A stretch of 64,000 bases of DNA from Imbricaverruca yamaguchii (lineage: Eukaryota; Arthropoda; Thecostraca; Neoverrucidae), in contig JAOTOL010001140.1 in assembly GCA_034440575.1 (NCBI GenBank), positions 137,001 to 201,000 on the forward strand. Direction: 5' to 3'. Below are positions 9,915 to 21,359 of the stretch, piece after piece (the first letter of the stretch is position 1; every line of letters begins with the position of its first letter). The notes beneath the pieces are model-generated. The model was given only the letters and a program-made list of their open reading frames with translations. It was not told the DNA's origin and ran no database searches. The translations under genes were made by a program, and so were the position numbers.

Positions 9915-11269
9915 TACTACAGTTATTTACAAATATAATGAACAGTAGTGGCCCCAGTACTGACCCCTGGGGGACTCCACTAAGAACATTTTGCCATGAT
10001 GACCTTGTACCATTTAGCGTCACTCTGCTGTCTAACTGAAAGCCATAACTCTATCCATTTTAAGATGCTACCTGCAATACCATGGGACTGAAGCTGTATC
10101 ATTAACCGTTTATGGGGTACTTTGTCAAAGGCCTTACTAAAGTCAAGATATGCTACATCAACCTGATATCCCTGATCAAATTGTTCTGTGGCGAAGTTCA
10201 AAAAGTCCAAGAGGTTTGTGAGACACGATCGTCCTTTTCTAAACCCATGTTGAGTATCTTGAATCAATCTGCTACCTTCCAGATAACTAATTATTATATC
10301 CTTGATAATTGATTCGAGTACCTTGCAGACTAGGGATGTGAGACTTACTGGCCTATAGTTTTCAACTTTCCCTCTTTCTCCTTTCTTGAAAATAGGAGCT
10401 ACATTTGCCCTTTTCCAATCGGTTGGAATGCCATTTTGTGAAACTGATCTACAAAATATTATACTAAGTGGAAATGCCAGTTCCTTTTCAGTTTCCCGCA
10501 ACACCCTAGCATAAATATCATCAGGTCCTGCTGCCTTGTTTGGCTTTATTTTCCTGATATGATTGTAAACAACATCACTATCAATGAAATCAATATCTTT
10601 TGTCAGATCCCATGTCACTGAACTATGGTGTACGGTCGGCAGATTGGTCATATCTTCCAATGTAAACACTGATTTAAACTGCTTGCTCAGCTCCTCAACC
10701 ATCTCACTATCCTCACCCAATGTAGTCCCGTTTACTTCTAGTGGACCAATTGTGCTAGAAACTTTACTCAGCTTGTAGAAACTAAATAACTTTTTACTGT
10801 CCCCATTACAGTTTCTAGCTGAATCCAGTTCTTTTGCTCGCTTTGCTGCTCTGGTTTTTTGCTTCACAGTGTCTCTAGCTTTTCGGTACGCCTTTAGATT
10901 AACGACATTTGAGGCTTCTTTAAAGACTCTAAATGCCGTTTTCTTAGCCTTAATTGCTTTTATCAGGTCCGGTGTAAGCCATGCTGGCTTTCCTACCCTT
11001 CTTTTGCGTCTTTGCTTTTCAGTATCTGGAGAGACCAATCTCCAGCGAGGAGTTTTTAGAGAATCCACACGCAGCAGTCCACTCAAGCGTATGCCGCTAT
11101 TCTCGAAGAGGGTGCGGATCATCACACAAAGGAATCGATGTTCCCAGTCGTCTCCTTCTGAACAGAGCAAGTATACGTCTGGAAAATACTGACCGATATG
11201 TGGGATGTTCGGGAAACTGGCGCAGGTTGCATGCATAGGGCATCCCAAGCAATTCGCGACGCACAGCAA
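9915..11269 (-). CDS. CR1-like reverse transcriptase, N-terminal part (fragment)
   Basis: The open frame from about 11030 to 9980 encodes the fingers and palm of a CR1-like reverse transcriptase. It has an Arg/Lys-rich linker, then KIKPNKAAGPDDIYARVL, GIPTDWKRANVAPIFKKG, NYRPVSLTSLVCKVLE, QHGFRKGRSCLTNLLDF and DVAYLDFSKAFDKVPH, which carries the first catalytic Asp. The frame breaks near 9980, just before the PQGSVLGPLLF-like block, which is visible in another frame at 9920-9975. The part of the frame upstream of about 11030 belongs to the I-like LINE, not to CR1. The frame is 5' truncated and frameshifted. Confidence 0.85.
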
Positions 11270-11995
11270 GGCTGGGTTCGTTGCTTTCTGCTAAAAGACT
11301 TACTGCCGGTGACGTGCGAAATGCGCCAGTAACGATAAGTAACGAAGTGTGATGAATGGTGTCCAACGTTCGCTTGGCTGTTGCACATGCACAGTCATAC
11401 ACAAAGCACGCATAGTCAAGCTTAGAACGGATTAAATATTGATATAAAAGCAGTAATGTGAGTCTGTCGGCACGATATGATGTACGTGAAACCGCCTCGA
11501 GTATATTCAGCGTTTTGAAACACTTGTCACGAAGCATTTTAAAATGGTCCCGATATGTTAGGCAAGAGTCAAGCATAACACCAAGAAACCTAACCACCGG
11601 TCTCGTAGGAATTTGTGACTTATACCGCATGATCTTCATGTTCTGACAGCCTTGACGCCGACAGAAATGCGTGGCTACAGTTTTTCCTGTTGAAAAACGG
11701 AAGCCACTTGCGTTTGCCCATCGCTCCAAGCGGGAGACAGCAAGCTGTAGCTGCCTTTGGAGTGCGGGTGCGGCGCTCGACGTCCAAATAGCGAAGTCGT
11801 CGGCAAAAAGCGAGCTACAGATAGCTGGTGGCAACGTACTGCCGATATCATTTATGACGAGGGAAAACAAAGGAACCCTAAGCACGCCGCCCTGAGGCAC
11901 TCCATTCACCTACCGGAACCAGCCAGAGAAATGGTTGCCAACACGGACTCTAAACAGACGATCTTTTAGGTAGTTTTGAAGGAAGAAAGCTAGCG
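11031..11995 (-). mobile_element. I-like LINE reverse transcriptase fragment (5' piece of split element)
   Basis: The frame 11909-11097 encodes the central and C-terminal reverse transcriptase: NGVPQGGVL, SLFADDFAIW with an intact FADD box, then TYRDHFKMLRDKCFKTLNIL and RSKLDYACFVYDCA. The preceding frame reaches 11995 with FFLQNYLKDRLFRVRVGN, the block that precedes PQG in the two longer LINEs of this window. It ends abruptly at 11995, where a different repeat begins, so the element is 5' truncated there. It joins in sense to 8004-6905 across the CR1-like insertion. Confidence 0.85.
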
Positions 11996-12770
11996 GAAGA
12001 GCCCTTGATGAATGAACAGGACCCGAAGAGCTGAAGAGGGCAAGCGAGGGCCCACTGAGATCCCAAATGCCGCCGAGGTGAGAACTAGACAGAACTATTA
12101 AGACTGTGATGGGCCCGTGCAATCGTGAGAAGATCCTGGTAAATCTCGTGAAGGTCAGGGAGGACTGAACTGGAATTTTTGAGGTTGAGAGTGGCCCATA
12201 ATGGATGCACAAGGTCCCCTAAGAGATGCAAAAAATGACTGGCGATTGATGTGAGGAATACCGAGGGCCAGCCTCAGAGCTAGCACATTTTCGAATCCAC
12301 AAGAACTGTCGATAACTAGGTTCCTTAACTGTTTGAGAGGGCACCTGACAACTGGAGATGCGCTGGAGAGGACCTCCCCAACAGCTGGAGAGGACCCATG
12401 GTGATTTAATGGTTTGTGAGGGCTAGCGGACTGGACTGGGATGCCGAAGAGGCTCGGAAGTCCTCAGAAAAAATAGGGCCCTTGAGATCCTGAGGACTAG
12501 CGATGGTTGTGCTGAATACTGAGTCAGTTTTAAAAGTAAAATGTCCTTGCCAGCCCGAAATACTGTCGAAGACCGGGGAGGTTCCCTGAGAGCTAAAGCG
12601 TAGCGGACTATAACGCTCATGAAGCTTGAGAGGAAGACTGAAGGATGAACAGAGCTACCTAATAGCTACGGAGAGTTCAGATAGCTGGCGCTTTTCGTAA
12701 AAACAAGGTGAGGCCTTCCTCAGAATTGCAGGATTCCCCTGAAAGCTAGTCTAGTTTGTCCAAGATTGGG
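11996..12770. repeat. Degenerate short-period repeat, copy A
   Basis: Recurrent AGCTGAAGAGGRCC, GAGAGGACC and GGGCCC words are spaced at about 20 bases. The segment 12000-12480 aligns clearly with 40210-40760: shared landmarks are GATGAATGAACAGGACCC, GTCAGGGAGGACTGAACTGG, GAGGTTGAGAGTGGCCC and GTGAGGAATAC. The two segments are therefore copies of one dispersed family. No coding potential is evident, and I do not recognise the family. Confidence 0.75.
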
Positions 12771-13461
12771 ACTGGGAATGGGAATTCAATACACCACGGC
12801 TCATCTAATTTTGTGTTTTCGTGTTCAGAAAAGTATTTTAATCGAATTGTTATACATTATGCTTTCAGTGCTTTGCAATAGTGCTTAGTTGACATTGTTC
12901 TACTTTTGTGGAGATGCTTTGGTGAGGGTGCCCGTTTGATGTCGAAGGTGCAAGATTTTGTCGAAACCAAAAGGATTGTCAGTTCCTGCTGAACATGAAG
13001 ATCGAATCCTGCCAACTTCATGCATGCTGCGTTCTAGCTTTTGTGGCAGTTTGGAATGTTCCACGGGTAAAATCTCAACTTGGGCATTCAGATATCCCAC
13101 GTTTATTGAAATTGAATTGTCAAACAAAAGCAATATCAACAAGTACGCATCCCACAACCTCAGCAATACAACGAATGAATCATATGCAGCTGCAAAGCAT
13201 TGGTGATACTAGAACAAAGTTGTAGTGAGAACTAATGCTAATACTGAAAACTACCACGCCAACAGCGAGATTCGTCCACAAAGAGATTCCCGTCTTTGGC
13301 ATTGGAACAAAACATATATACAGACAGAAAACATGAACGCAAATACAAACTGAATCATCAACATGTATCTTTGGAATCACAATGCAGCATGGCAGGTCTA
13401 CAACCTATGACTAAAACAATGGAAAGCAACGCCGATATTCCGAAGAATGCACGTGTCAGGA

Positions 13462-13467
<6 letters not shown>
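12771..13467. other. Non-coding, no recognised feature
   Basis: AT-rich sequence without a recognisable gene or repeat family. The open frames here have no motif. Confidence 0.45.
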
Positions 13468-13531
<64 letters not shown>

Positions 13532-13536
13532 TACCA
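13468..13536. repeat. (TA)n microsatellite
   Basis: Uninterrupted TA dinucleotides from about 13468 to 13524, followed by a short CATATATA tail. Confidence 0.95.
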
Positions 13537-13554
13537 CTACCCACTCATGTGTGT

Positions 13555-13760
13555 GATTGTGGTTTTAGGGCGCATCGACCATGGTTGATCTTTTAGCGCC
13601 CATGCCATTGTCCACTCAACGACCGATTTCCCCAGTCCTCATCGTCCTCCAGATTGGGCATGGGATCCCATGCATTCGTTCAAGCCTCGTAGCTGATACA
13701 AGCATTATCACCTCCCCCACTCCCACACTGGTTTTAATAAAACCTCGTTCACGCAACAAA
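13555..13760 (-). mobile_element. Short I-like LINE 3'-end relic
   Basis: TTTTAGGGCGCATCGACC, then TTTTAGCGCCCATG, at 13562-13605 corresponds to the 3' end of the LINE at 30256-30300, in the same orientation (minus). The following part to 13760 is probably derived 3' untranslated sequence, but I cannot align it with the other copies. Confidence 0.55.
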
Positions 13761-14143
13761 CGAACATAACCATGGTGTCTATGAAATTATAAAGTAATGA
13801 CTAAAGGGTACTCAGTACGTTTGCAATGCACTGCCCGGCGGAACGTGATTGCACGGCGTACACATTTGATCCCCTTAACCAAAAACAACGAGGCCTCAGT
13901 GGTGTCCCAGAGGACGGAAGGCACAGCATTGTACAGCCGAGATTAGCGCCCTCCACAAGATAGAGACGTAGCGAGACAAGGCTGCAGCCGCGCAGCCCCT
14001 GCACCCAACACGGTGCCAACAGGTCGGCAGCCGCAGCGCCTGTGCCGACTGTGGTCCCAGCCGGTCCAGCTGGCGCAGCAGATCCCATCCGCCGGGTCGG
14101 CCGCTGCTGCCGTGCCGACTGCGATCCCAGCCGGCCCATCTAC
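13761..14143. other. Region downstream of the TEX14-like candidate exons
   Basis: GC-rich on the right and AT-richer on the left. The frame on the minus strand at 13801-14139 repeats the Gly/Ala/Pro-rich composition of the neighbouring exon. It could be intron, another exon or 3' untranslated region; I cannot decide. Confidence 0.35.
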
Positions 14144-15600
14144 CTGTCCGCTACCACCACCTGCGTGTGCACCTGATCGGCGACGACAGTGTGCCGACGG
14201 ACGTCGGCCGAGCCGTCGGCCAGGTCGGTGCTGGTGCACGTCACCGTGCAGCGGCCGTCGGCGCCGGCGCGCGTCTGCACGCACGTGCGGAAGCCGCGAT
14301 CGCACTCCACCTGGAACAGACGCACGCGGCTGCCGTCCGAGCGCGTGGCCTCGGAGCTGGCGACCAGCGGCGAGCCGGCCACCAGCTCGCAGCTGGTCTC
14401 GCTGTCGGACAACTCGTCCTGGCTGTTGGCGCTGCTGCTGGGCAACTCCATGCTGAGTGGCGAGGCTCGGCCGCCGTCGTCCAGACACGGCTGTTGGCGC
14501 AGCGGCGGTGGCAGCGGCGGCGGAGACTGGCGCACCGGCGGCGGCAGCGGACCCGGCAGAGACTGGTGCGCCGGCAGCAGCTGCAAATGCGCCTGCTCCA
14601 CATCCGGACTGGCCAGGTCGTCGTCATAGTACTGCTCTCCGTCGCCGTCGGCCGGCAGTTCCAGCACCTGCGCCTGGAACGTCACGTTGTGCCGGTGACA
14701 GCTGCCGCTGGTGGATGGAGACGCTGCAGGCCGCTCGGGAGTCGACGTGGTCGCCTGGACAGTGGCGCCTGCACACAACGACTGGCGGAAGCTGGGGTAT
14801 GTGACGCCCGCCGACCGCAGCCGGAATGGCCGCGGCTGAGTCAGTAGGAAGCCGGGAACGGTGGCTGCCGGTGGCGGTATGGTGCGACGCAGCAGCAGCG
14901 CAGAGTTGAGCTGCCTCGGCAGGCGCAGCGTGCTATCTGACTGGCTACTCACGATAACGCCGCCACCACGGCCACTGAAGAACTCGCGCCGCGCTGCGAA
15001 GTTGCTGAGACTGTGGGCACTCATCCGTTCTTCGTTCGGCGGCATCGGAGACTGGCTGTGGCCGGTACAGGCGTCGGTCACAACGCCAACCTGCTGCCCT
15101 GCATTGCCGGTGCTGAGCTCAGTCTGTCCAGTGATGTCCGTGCTACTTCGTGTCTGACAATCAACGACTCCCTTTCTTTGATCTTGTCCATTGCTGGCCG
15201 TGCTGCTTTGCGTACGACCACGACTGGCGGCCTCTTGGAGTTCCCGCCCATTGCCGGAAGTACTATCCAGCGGCGGTCCATTACAGGAGCTGGTCTCTAG
15301 TATCCGGCCGTTACCGACAGCGCTGTTGAGTACCGGCGCTACAGACGAAGTGCTGCTCAGTGCATGCATGTTAGTTGAAGTGCTACTGAGCCCCTTCCTA
15401 TTGGTAGAAGCGCTGCTCAGCGCCTGTCCATCAATGAAAGCACTGCTCTGGCTCCGTGCCTCAGTGGCAGTCCCGCTCTGACCATGACCCTCAGTGGAAT
15501 GTGTGCTCCTGCCCTTCCCGCTACTGACAGCGACCCGGCCGACCGTTGGTCGTGCATGGGGTCGCGATGAGTCCTGCTCCTCAGTCGTCTGACTGCTCAC
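14144..15600 (-). CDS. Candidate Ser/Pro-rich exon, possibly 3' part of the TEX14-like gene
   Basis: A long GC-rich open frame on the minus strand (15723-14140) is clearly not random. Composition is Ser/Thr-rich with a repeated SSTST-N pattern in the first half and Pro-rich in the second (PLPPPVRQSPPPLPPPLRQQ). It also has an acidic patch YYDDD and a Cys/Val-rich end. No enzymatic domain is recognisable. It lies downstream and on the same strand as the TEX14-like exons, so it may encode that protein's long disordered C-terminal half. The frame reaches a stop at 14140 through CAG|GTAGAT, a usable donor at 14143. The 5' boundary is uncertain: GAGCAG|GAC near 15570 keeps phase 0 but lacks a strong pyrimidine tract. 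An independent gene is the alternative. Confidence 0.5.
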
Positions 15601-16344
15601 CACAGCAGCGACGGCGGACGACCGCACTTGAGCTTCGCGGCGGTGCCACCGCACGGCGCCAGCGGCGCACAATGGCAGGTGAGCCGGCCGCACCAGGCGT
15701 GACACGCCCCGACAGTCGGACACGAGTGGGCCGACCTTGGCTGGAGGGCTTGCCGGCCGGAAGGAGCGGATGGGTGAATCGGGTGCATGACCGGCGTCCG
15801 TCTGGGCGGTCGCGCGGCGGTGACCCTGAAATCACGCAGGCACGCGTGGCGTAACCGGCACACAGGCAGCTCGCTCCAAGATGCAGCGACAAAGCTATGC
15901 AAATATAGTTACACTACAAAATTAGATGGCAACCGAACCATGAGTCAGCCAATCACAGCCAAGTTAGTTCACCACAATTAGGGTACAGCAAAAGCGCTGA
16001 CGGCATACTGGTATTCTTCAACTACTAGGAACAGGACGTTGAATTTCGCTACCGACAATAGTTATCAGGTTTGATGGTGGACAGCATTCCCCAGAGCATG
16101 ATACGAAGAACAGAGCTCTCGGCACCAGACTACAGAGGGTAAGTACTCGGATCTTTCCGGAGACCAGATTCCTTGTTTCTGACTACATAGTCAACACCTC
16201 GGATTCTACTAGTCTTCGGATTGCTCGTAAGAAGGAGTCCTGAGACATAACCACGAATTATTATTTTTATCCGAGGGAGAGCGGGAGAAAGTCTTCAAAA
16301 TCGAGACAGAAACGAGTTTTAGAACTTGAGTGTCAGGAGAGTTT
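15601..16344. other. Probable intron
   Basis: Lies between two candidate minus-strand exons. GC-rich near 15600-15850, then AT-rich. No other gene is recognised. Confidence 0.4.
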
Positions 16345-16350
16345 TCAGAC

Positions 16351-16686
16351 CTGGCTAGATCCGGCGGGCGGTAGAGCTGGGACTTGGAGCACAGGTTCGG
16401 TCGGATAATCAGGCAAAACCTTGGGCAGCTCTCGCCCGGCTGGCGGCAGCAGCATCCGCTCGGCTCGGGCCGGCGGCAGGATCTGAGACTTAGTCCGGCA
16501 CCCCGACGGAACCTGAGGCCCAGCTCGGGATCCCGGCGGAGCTGGGGAGCCGGCCCAGGACGCCGGCGGGGGCCGGGGGCCGGGGGAGTAGGCCGGCAGC
16601 AGGTCGTACATGTCCAGCTCAGCCATGAGCTGAGTCAGACTCGCGCTGGACGAAGGACTGGGACTGAAGCGGGGTTTGCGCGGCGC
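16351..16686 (-). CDS. TEX14: TEX14-like gene, second candidate coding exon
   Basis: The minus-strand exon is bounded by a good acceptor (CTCTCTGCTCTCGCAG, AG at 16687-16688) and a weaker donor (CCAG|GTCTGA at 16350). Its 336 bases are 112 codons in phase 0, which is the phase left by the donor of the 24110-26197 exon. It encodes a Ser-rich start (PRKPRFSPSPSSSASL), a short probable helix TQLMAELDMYDLLPAY, and a Pro-rich stretch with GPRPPPASW. Vertebrate TEX14 binds the abscission protein CEP55 through a GPPx3Y motif. The PPx3W pattern here is only reminiscent, and I do not claim it binds. No domain proves that this exon belongs to the gene; strand, phase and composition support it. Confidence 0.5.
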
Positions 16687-16919
16687 CTGCGAGAGCAGAG
16701 AGCCGTTGTTACGACACTGACCATTGTTACGGCGCTGGGTTAGGGGTATCATGTCACATGCAAGTGCAGCCTGTTACAGATGCGATGACGTCACACGTCG
16801 GAATCATAAGTGCTAAGGCGAAAATGTTCGCAGTTGGAAGGATTAGAAGTTGCTTTAGTTACACGTATCGAACAGTGTCTTTGCTGCATTCTGCCCCCAG
16901 ATACACATGCACTTATACA

Positions 16920-16921
<2 letters not shown>

Positions 16922-16990
<69 letters not shown>
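16922..16990. repeat. (TA)n microsatellite
   Basis: Uninterrupted TA repeat at about 16923-16989, flanked by CATG/ACAT words. It lies in the putative TEX14-like intron. Confidence 0.95.
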
Positions 16991-16993
<3 letters not shown>

Positions 16994-17322
16994 ATTGTAA
17001 ATATAGATACATATATAAGGTAGATACCTAATTGCCAGCGAGGGCGAAGCTCTAGGGTTTCCTCCCGTGTATGTGGTACATACGCAAAGCTACTAAGCAA
17101 CGGCTTGATGCAGCAATACAGAATTTCAAGTTGAATTTTTCTCACTGATAGCTAGAGCTGCCCAGTTTAGTTTGGTAATATTTTAGACGGTTTAGACTGC
17201 TCATATTTCATCTCGATATATGGCTTGAAGTACTCTCTCGATGTGTTGATGAAAAGAGGTCTGGGACAGTATTCTCTCGCACAAACAGCTTACGATACAC
17301 ATCGCCCCGCAGCCTGCTCACT

Positions 17323-17521
17323 AGGGTCCGTCCCGAGTGGCGAATTGGTCAAGTCGTTGGTTTGCAGTTCTGGGTCCCGAGATCAATCCTAGGGAGGGTG
17401 ACGCACTTGCATGCATGCCATTCGCAGTGTAATTTGGTGAAGGCATCGCACCAAAAATCACTTTAACTCTGTATCGATACTTCAAGGCACTGAGCTATAA
17501 AGTTCAATAACTAAATAACTG
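17323..17521 (+). mobile_element. tRNA-derived SINE with LINE-like tail
   Basis: An RNA polymerase III A-box-like GAGTGGCGAATTGG (near 17336) and a B-box-like GGGTCCCGAGATCAATCC (near 17371) form a tRNA-like head. An unrelated body follows, and the end is CAATAACTAAATAACTGAC. It differs from the 22560/51284 SINEs except in the tail, which those and the I-like LINEs share. Confidence 0.65.
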
Positions 17522-17759
17522 ACATGGCCGTGTACACACTGCAGGGCATACTGAAACCACTCGTCCAGGGAAGGGTAAAGGAACTGATTCTGACATGGAG
17601 CTGCACGAATGGAATTTAAGATGACGAGTCAAGATAAAATTCCTAAGGAACCATGCAACATTTTAAAATAACTTCATAGAAATCAGTCACACACATGTAA
17701 GCATTCCTTCCCTAATGATACTACCGTGACTAAGACTCGAGGAGACCCGCAAGTCGATC

Positions 17760-17970
17760 CGTATGGGGATCGCAGGGCCCCATACAGGTGCCCACGGCTC
17801 CACTAGGCTATCTTGACCAGAGGTGTGTTGGCCGCTTAACACAACTGGCACCGGACGGCAGGAGACCTCAGACTGCAGGACTTCGACAATCCGGAGGACG
17901 GGCCGGGGGGGTAGGACTATCCAGATAAAGGGGACCGGAAGGGCAGCTCAGGGGAAATTAGCCCACACGC
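17760..17970 (-). mobile_element. Relic of an I-like LINE 5' region
   Basis: 17818-17965 matches the 5' region of the LINEs at 36380-36530 and 48590-48740. Shared landmarks are AGAGGTGTGTTGG, CACAACTGGCACCG, GGAGACCTCA, GGACGGGCCG and AGATAAAGGGGACC. Sequence is well diverged. Same orientation (minus) as the other LINEs. Confidence 0.6.
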
Positions 17971-19850
17971 TCAGCATAGGAAAGGTTGGTGCTCCAGGGA
18001 AGGATGCGCGATATAGTAAGGGACGGTGACTTTGGCGAATACTGAAATCAGAAGAGGGATGGAGGAGTACGTCCAGTCTGGTTCCTCCCCTTTGGTAGAA
18101 AAGGTTGTTTTGCAAGCAACTCGGTGCCAACTGGGCAATGGGGCACGCAATTCCATCCGCCACGACAAAGGTCATGCCCTGTTGGGAAGCTGCCCACCGG
18201 TGTCTGCATTTCCGCAAAGCTCTAGTCCTGCCATAAATCCAGTTTTGCATTCAACATAATTTCATATGACAATGAAGTCAACAAGAACTCATCTCGCACT
18301 TTGAAAAGCGCAGCAAAGTCAAATAAATAATTTTCTGCCGACAAAAATCGATGTAGCTGGGACTTGGTGATGACACAACGTGGACAGCCTGGCCCTACAT
18401 GGCACTTACATACCTACATGGCCCTACTGGCACTGCTTGGGGCAGCAAGTGCGCCACCAGGGCAAACATAAGCACAGCAGCTGGCCCTGCGATTGCCCAC
18501 TGTGGCTGAAACTCGGGACACAACCTCCCGACGGGACCGCTACAATTATATTCCTCGGTCTCCACTCATCTACCCGCCTAAGTCGTCCCTAGCCGCACCA
18601 TGCCAGGGAGATGACTTAGCTGCCGGCCGCCGATGTCATATGTTGTCATGACATGGGAACTGCCGACTTCCGGCAGGGGAACTCCCGGAACTGTCGGTGC
18701 CACTCCTCTGGTGACACCTGAGACTACGCCTGCCTCTGGATGCCGCGTGTGCTCTACTGCCCGGAGTACTGCCCCTACTGTTCTTGGAACTAGGATGCAT
18801 CAGCCATTTGTGTGGCTGTATTAATTACAAATGACATATTGTTCGTTGTTTGGATGAGACGCATTCACATAGTCACAAGCTGAATGCGGATTGCTTTTTG
18901 TCTGCCTGCCTGCGCGCCTATACGCCAGTTTTTCCTCATAACCGTCAATGCATGCGTGCTCTTCAGACCACCTGAAATGGCACCTTGATAAACATTTGCT
19001 TAGAAGTGTAAAATTTGGGACCGCAGATTGAAATTGTCCCGTCGGACAGCCTGTAAGTAACATTTCAATAATTACTCCACCAGATAAAAACACAAATCGT
19101 ACTTTCGATAGCTGCACATGCACATGGAGTCAACTGCGTAATCTCATTATCTTTGTGACTCCACCTTGGAATACGGAACGAAAAAGTCATTGAACCTGAC
19201 GTCTTGGTCCCATGCTATTTGTTCGTACAATGACACCATATTAGCGCGGTGACTTCACTGACCTCGTTTTTATTGTGACTGTGCGCTGCAAACTTCAAAT
19301 GCACCATGTGTGGAGATAGTTGAAAACATCCGATGTCGAGAGATAGGACAATGGAACGGTGGATGGAACTTCCGCATCAAATGCGCGGTGTTCGTGTCAA
19401 ATGGAGGGGGCTGTAGAGGGTAAAACAGCACGTTGCTCACAGGCAACAGCCAGGCAAGATGTACCCGCAATGTGAAAAAGGAATCTAATGTCATATCTCA
19501 GAATATGTGATATCTATCGCCGCAATTTTTCATCGTTATAAACTAGATCCACTTTCGGCGCAACAAACATCCAAGTACATGAAAGAAGCCACCATAACTA
19601 CAGAAAAGCGGTATCGCCATATGTAAAAAGAACCTTGGACTAAGACGTAAAGATGTATACATCATTTGTTTCTTTTTCCGAAGTTAACCACCGCAAAGAT
19701 AACCAGATTATACGGAGAACAGCAAATAGCTTTATCACTATCAAGAGGGCAATTGGTGTACTATATTTTGTGTCGCAGTGATTGAAATATAATAAATACA
19801 TTTACCTTGTTGTAAGTTGGTGGACAACTGGACTTGCCTGCAATTCTAGA
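17971..19850. other. Non-coding, inside the putative TEX14-like intron
   Basis: No gene recognised. A segment near 18380-18450 repeats GGCCCTAC and TACATGG words. The rest is unique-looking, moderately AT-rich DNA. Confidence 0.45.
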
Positions 19851-19915
19851 ATTCTTATTGTTATTGGGGTTTTGGAGCGCATGAACTGCAGAGGCAATTA
19901 GATAATTCAATTTAG
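19850..19915 (-). mobile_element. Minimal I-like LINE 3'-end relic
   Basis: TTATTGGGGTTTTGGAGCGC followed by ATGAACTGCAGAGGC (19859-19893) matches the LINE 3' terminus at 30256-30290. Only about 60 bases are preserved. Confidence 0.55.
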
Positions 19916-20832
19916 CTCGCGAAACTTCTTTTTCATCCCAGTAATTTTTCATGGTGATTTGACATGGTCTGAAGAATACATTGAACGTGAATCAATGAAA
20001 CTAAAAAGTGCGTTCAGCTAACCCGACCAGATCCTAACGCACCGTCTCGGGGGGGGGGGGTCGATACATGCCCCCGCTAATCTCCAAACTAAGCGTCGCA
20101 CGAAAACGAAAGGTGTCACCGAAAAATTCAACGAGTGGGGCCGGAAACCACCCACAAATTGTATCCTCCCAAAAAGTGACGTCACTAGGGGCGTTTATGT
20201 GGGCACGACCGGAGCCATTTTTTTTTTGCTCTGGGGAGTTCATTTCGAGAATATTTTAAAAATATATTCTTTTGCCTCAGAAAAGGAAGGCGAGGTCAAC
20301 CATTGCCTTACGTGTGTTCCCACCACCAAAATCAGCATGATCTATTTTCGAAATTTTGAAATTTATAGTTTTCAACTTTCTTAAATCTTCGATTTTGTGA
20401 TGGATACAACGGACCAAGAAACATTGCATTAAGTCAACTTCAGCCAAAGTGCATACTTTAGTCAGAACCTTCGATTTTAGCCGTAATGTGCAAATGTGCA
20501 AAACTAATGTCATCAAAAAACGAGAGAAAATAAAAAATTCTCCTGGTGTGTTTTGTTGCATCCCTAAAGATAAGCAGACGCTGAAAATTTCATTCAAATT
20601 ATTCGTTGAAGCATGACGACTGGTTGAACTTTTTTGGACGTGACCTCACTTGACGTTAACTAACTCGTTGACCGTAGATGACCTGACAACAATTTTTCAC
20701 AAATGCCAAATTGATGTCGGAAAAGGTAAGCAAAATTTCGTCGCGCTACTGCACGTCGTTCCGTTGCTGTCCACGGAGAACCTTGTGGGGAGAGCTTATC
20801 AACCCCCCAAGACGACGATGACGACGACGACG
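19916..20832. other. Non-coding; poly-G run
   Basis: No gene recognised. A run of 12 G lies at 20049-20060 and a poly-T run near 20219-20229. A GACGAC/GATGAC trinucleotide patch at 20810-20832 leads into the hairpin. Confidence 0.45.
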
Positions 20833-20878
20833 GTATCATACCTTAACCCGCCAAGAAGGGCGGGTTAAGGTATGATAC
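20833..20878. repeat. Perfect 20-bp inverted repeat with 6-base loop
   Basis: GTATCATACCTTAACCCGCC (20833-20852) is followed by AAGAAG and then the exact reverse complement (20859-20878). The stem has no mismatch. A GAC-rich microsatellite precedes it immediately. It may be a fold-back relic, a hairpin RNA or a local palindrome generated during replication. Confidence 0.9.
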
Positions 20879-21359
20879 TGAAAGTAGACAAAGTAGAGGA
20901 GAATTCTGATGTGTATGCCACTGCGTAAACATGTGGTGTGGGTGGTTCTCAAAACTATTGCTGAAACCGGCTGGAAAAGCCCCGCTTAGGCACCTAATAG
21001 CGAAACGTGGAACATAATTGGCTTTGTTTCGATTTAGTCCACTTCTACCTACTTGTGACACTTAGCACAACTGGAACTTCAACATTCTTCTGTGAATCTT
21101 GGAAGATGGTTGCAACACAAACCGATCCTTAAGAGGGTGTTCTTTTCCGTTTTGTTCTTCATTGACCTTGCATGCAGACATTTCTACACACTTCCCCCTG
21201 AGAAGGATGCATTTTCCTGGCTGGAAGCAGACCAATTCTGATGGCTGCTCGCAATGTGCCGTGAAACGTCGCCATAATACACATAAATGCATACCCTACT
21301 ATTGACAAGTTTGAATTGTTACCGCTGTTCTATTTCATTTTCACGTGTAGCAGGTATTC
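20879..21359. other. Non-coding, no recognised feature
   Basis: No gene or repeat family recognised between the hairpin and the inverted minisatellite arrays. Confidence 0.4.

Larger units (their letters stand above)
8005..11030 (-). mobile_element. CR1-like LINE inserted into the I-like LINE, 5' truncated
   Basis: The minus-strand element runs from about 11030 to 8005 and ends in a tail of TGTCTTTA-type units, typical of CR1/L2 elements. It is 5' truncated: homology starts in the linker between endonuclease and reverse transcriptase. Both sides resume the same I-like LINE: the block PRWRLVSP stops near 11030, and ISLARMRK restarts near 8004. It therefore inserted inside that LINE and is younger. 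The element is itself interrupted between about 8957 and 9915. Confidence 0.85.

Noticed and set aside
14167..14847. Long plus-strand open frame opposite the Ser/Pro-rich exon
   Set aside because: Shadow of a GC-rich minus-strand frame; several frames are open there because stop codons are rare in GC-rich DNA.
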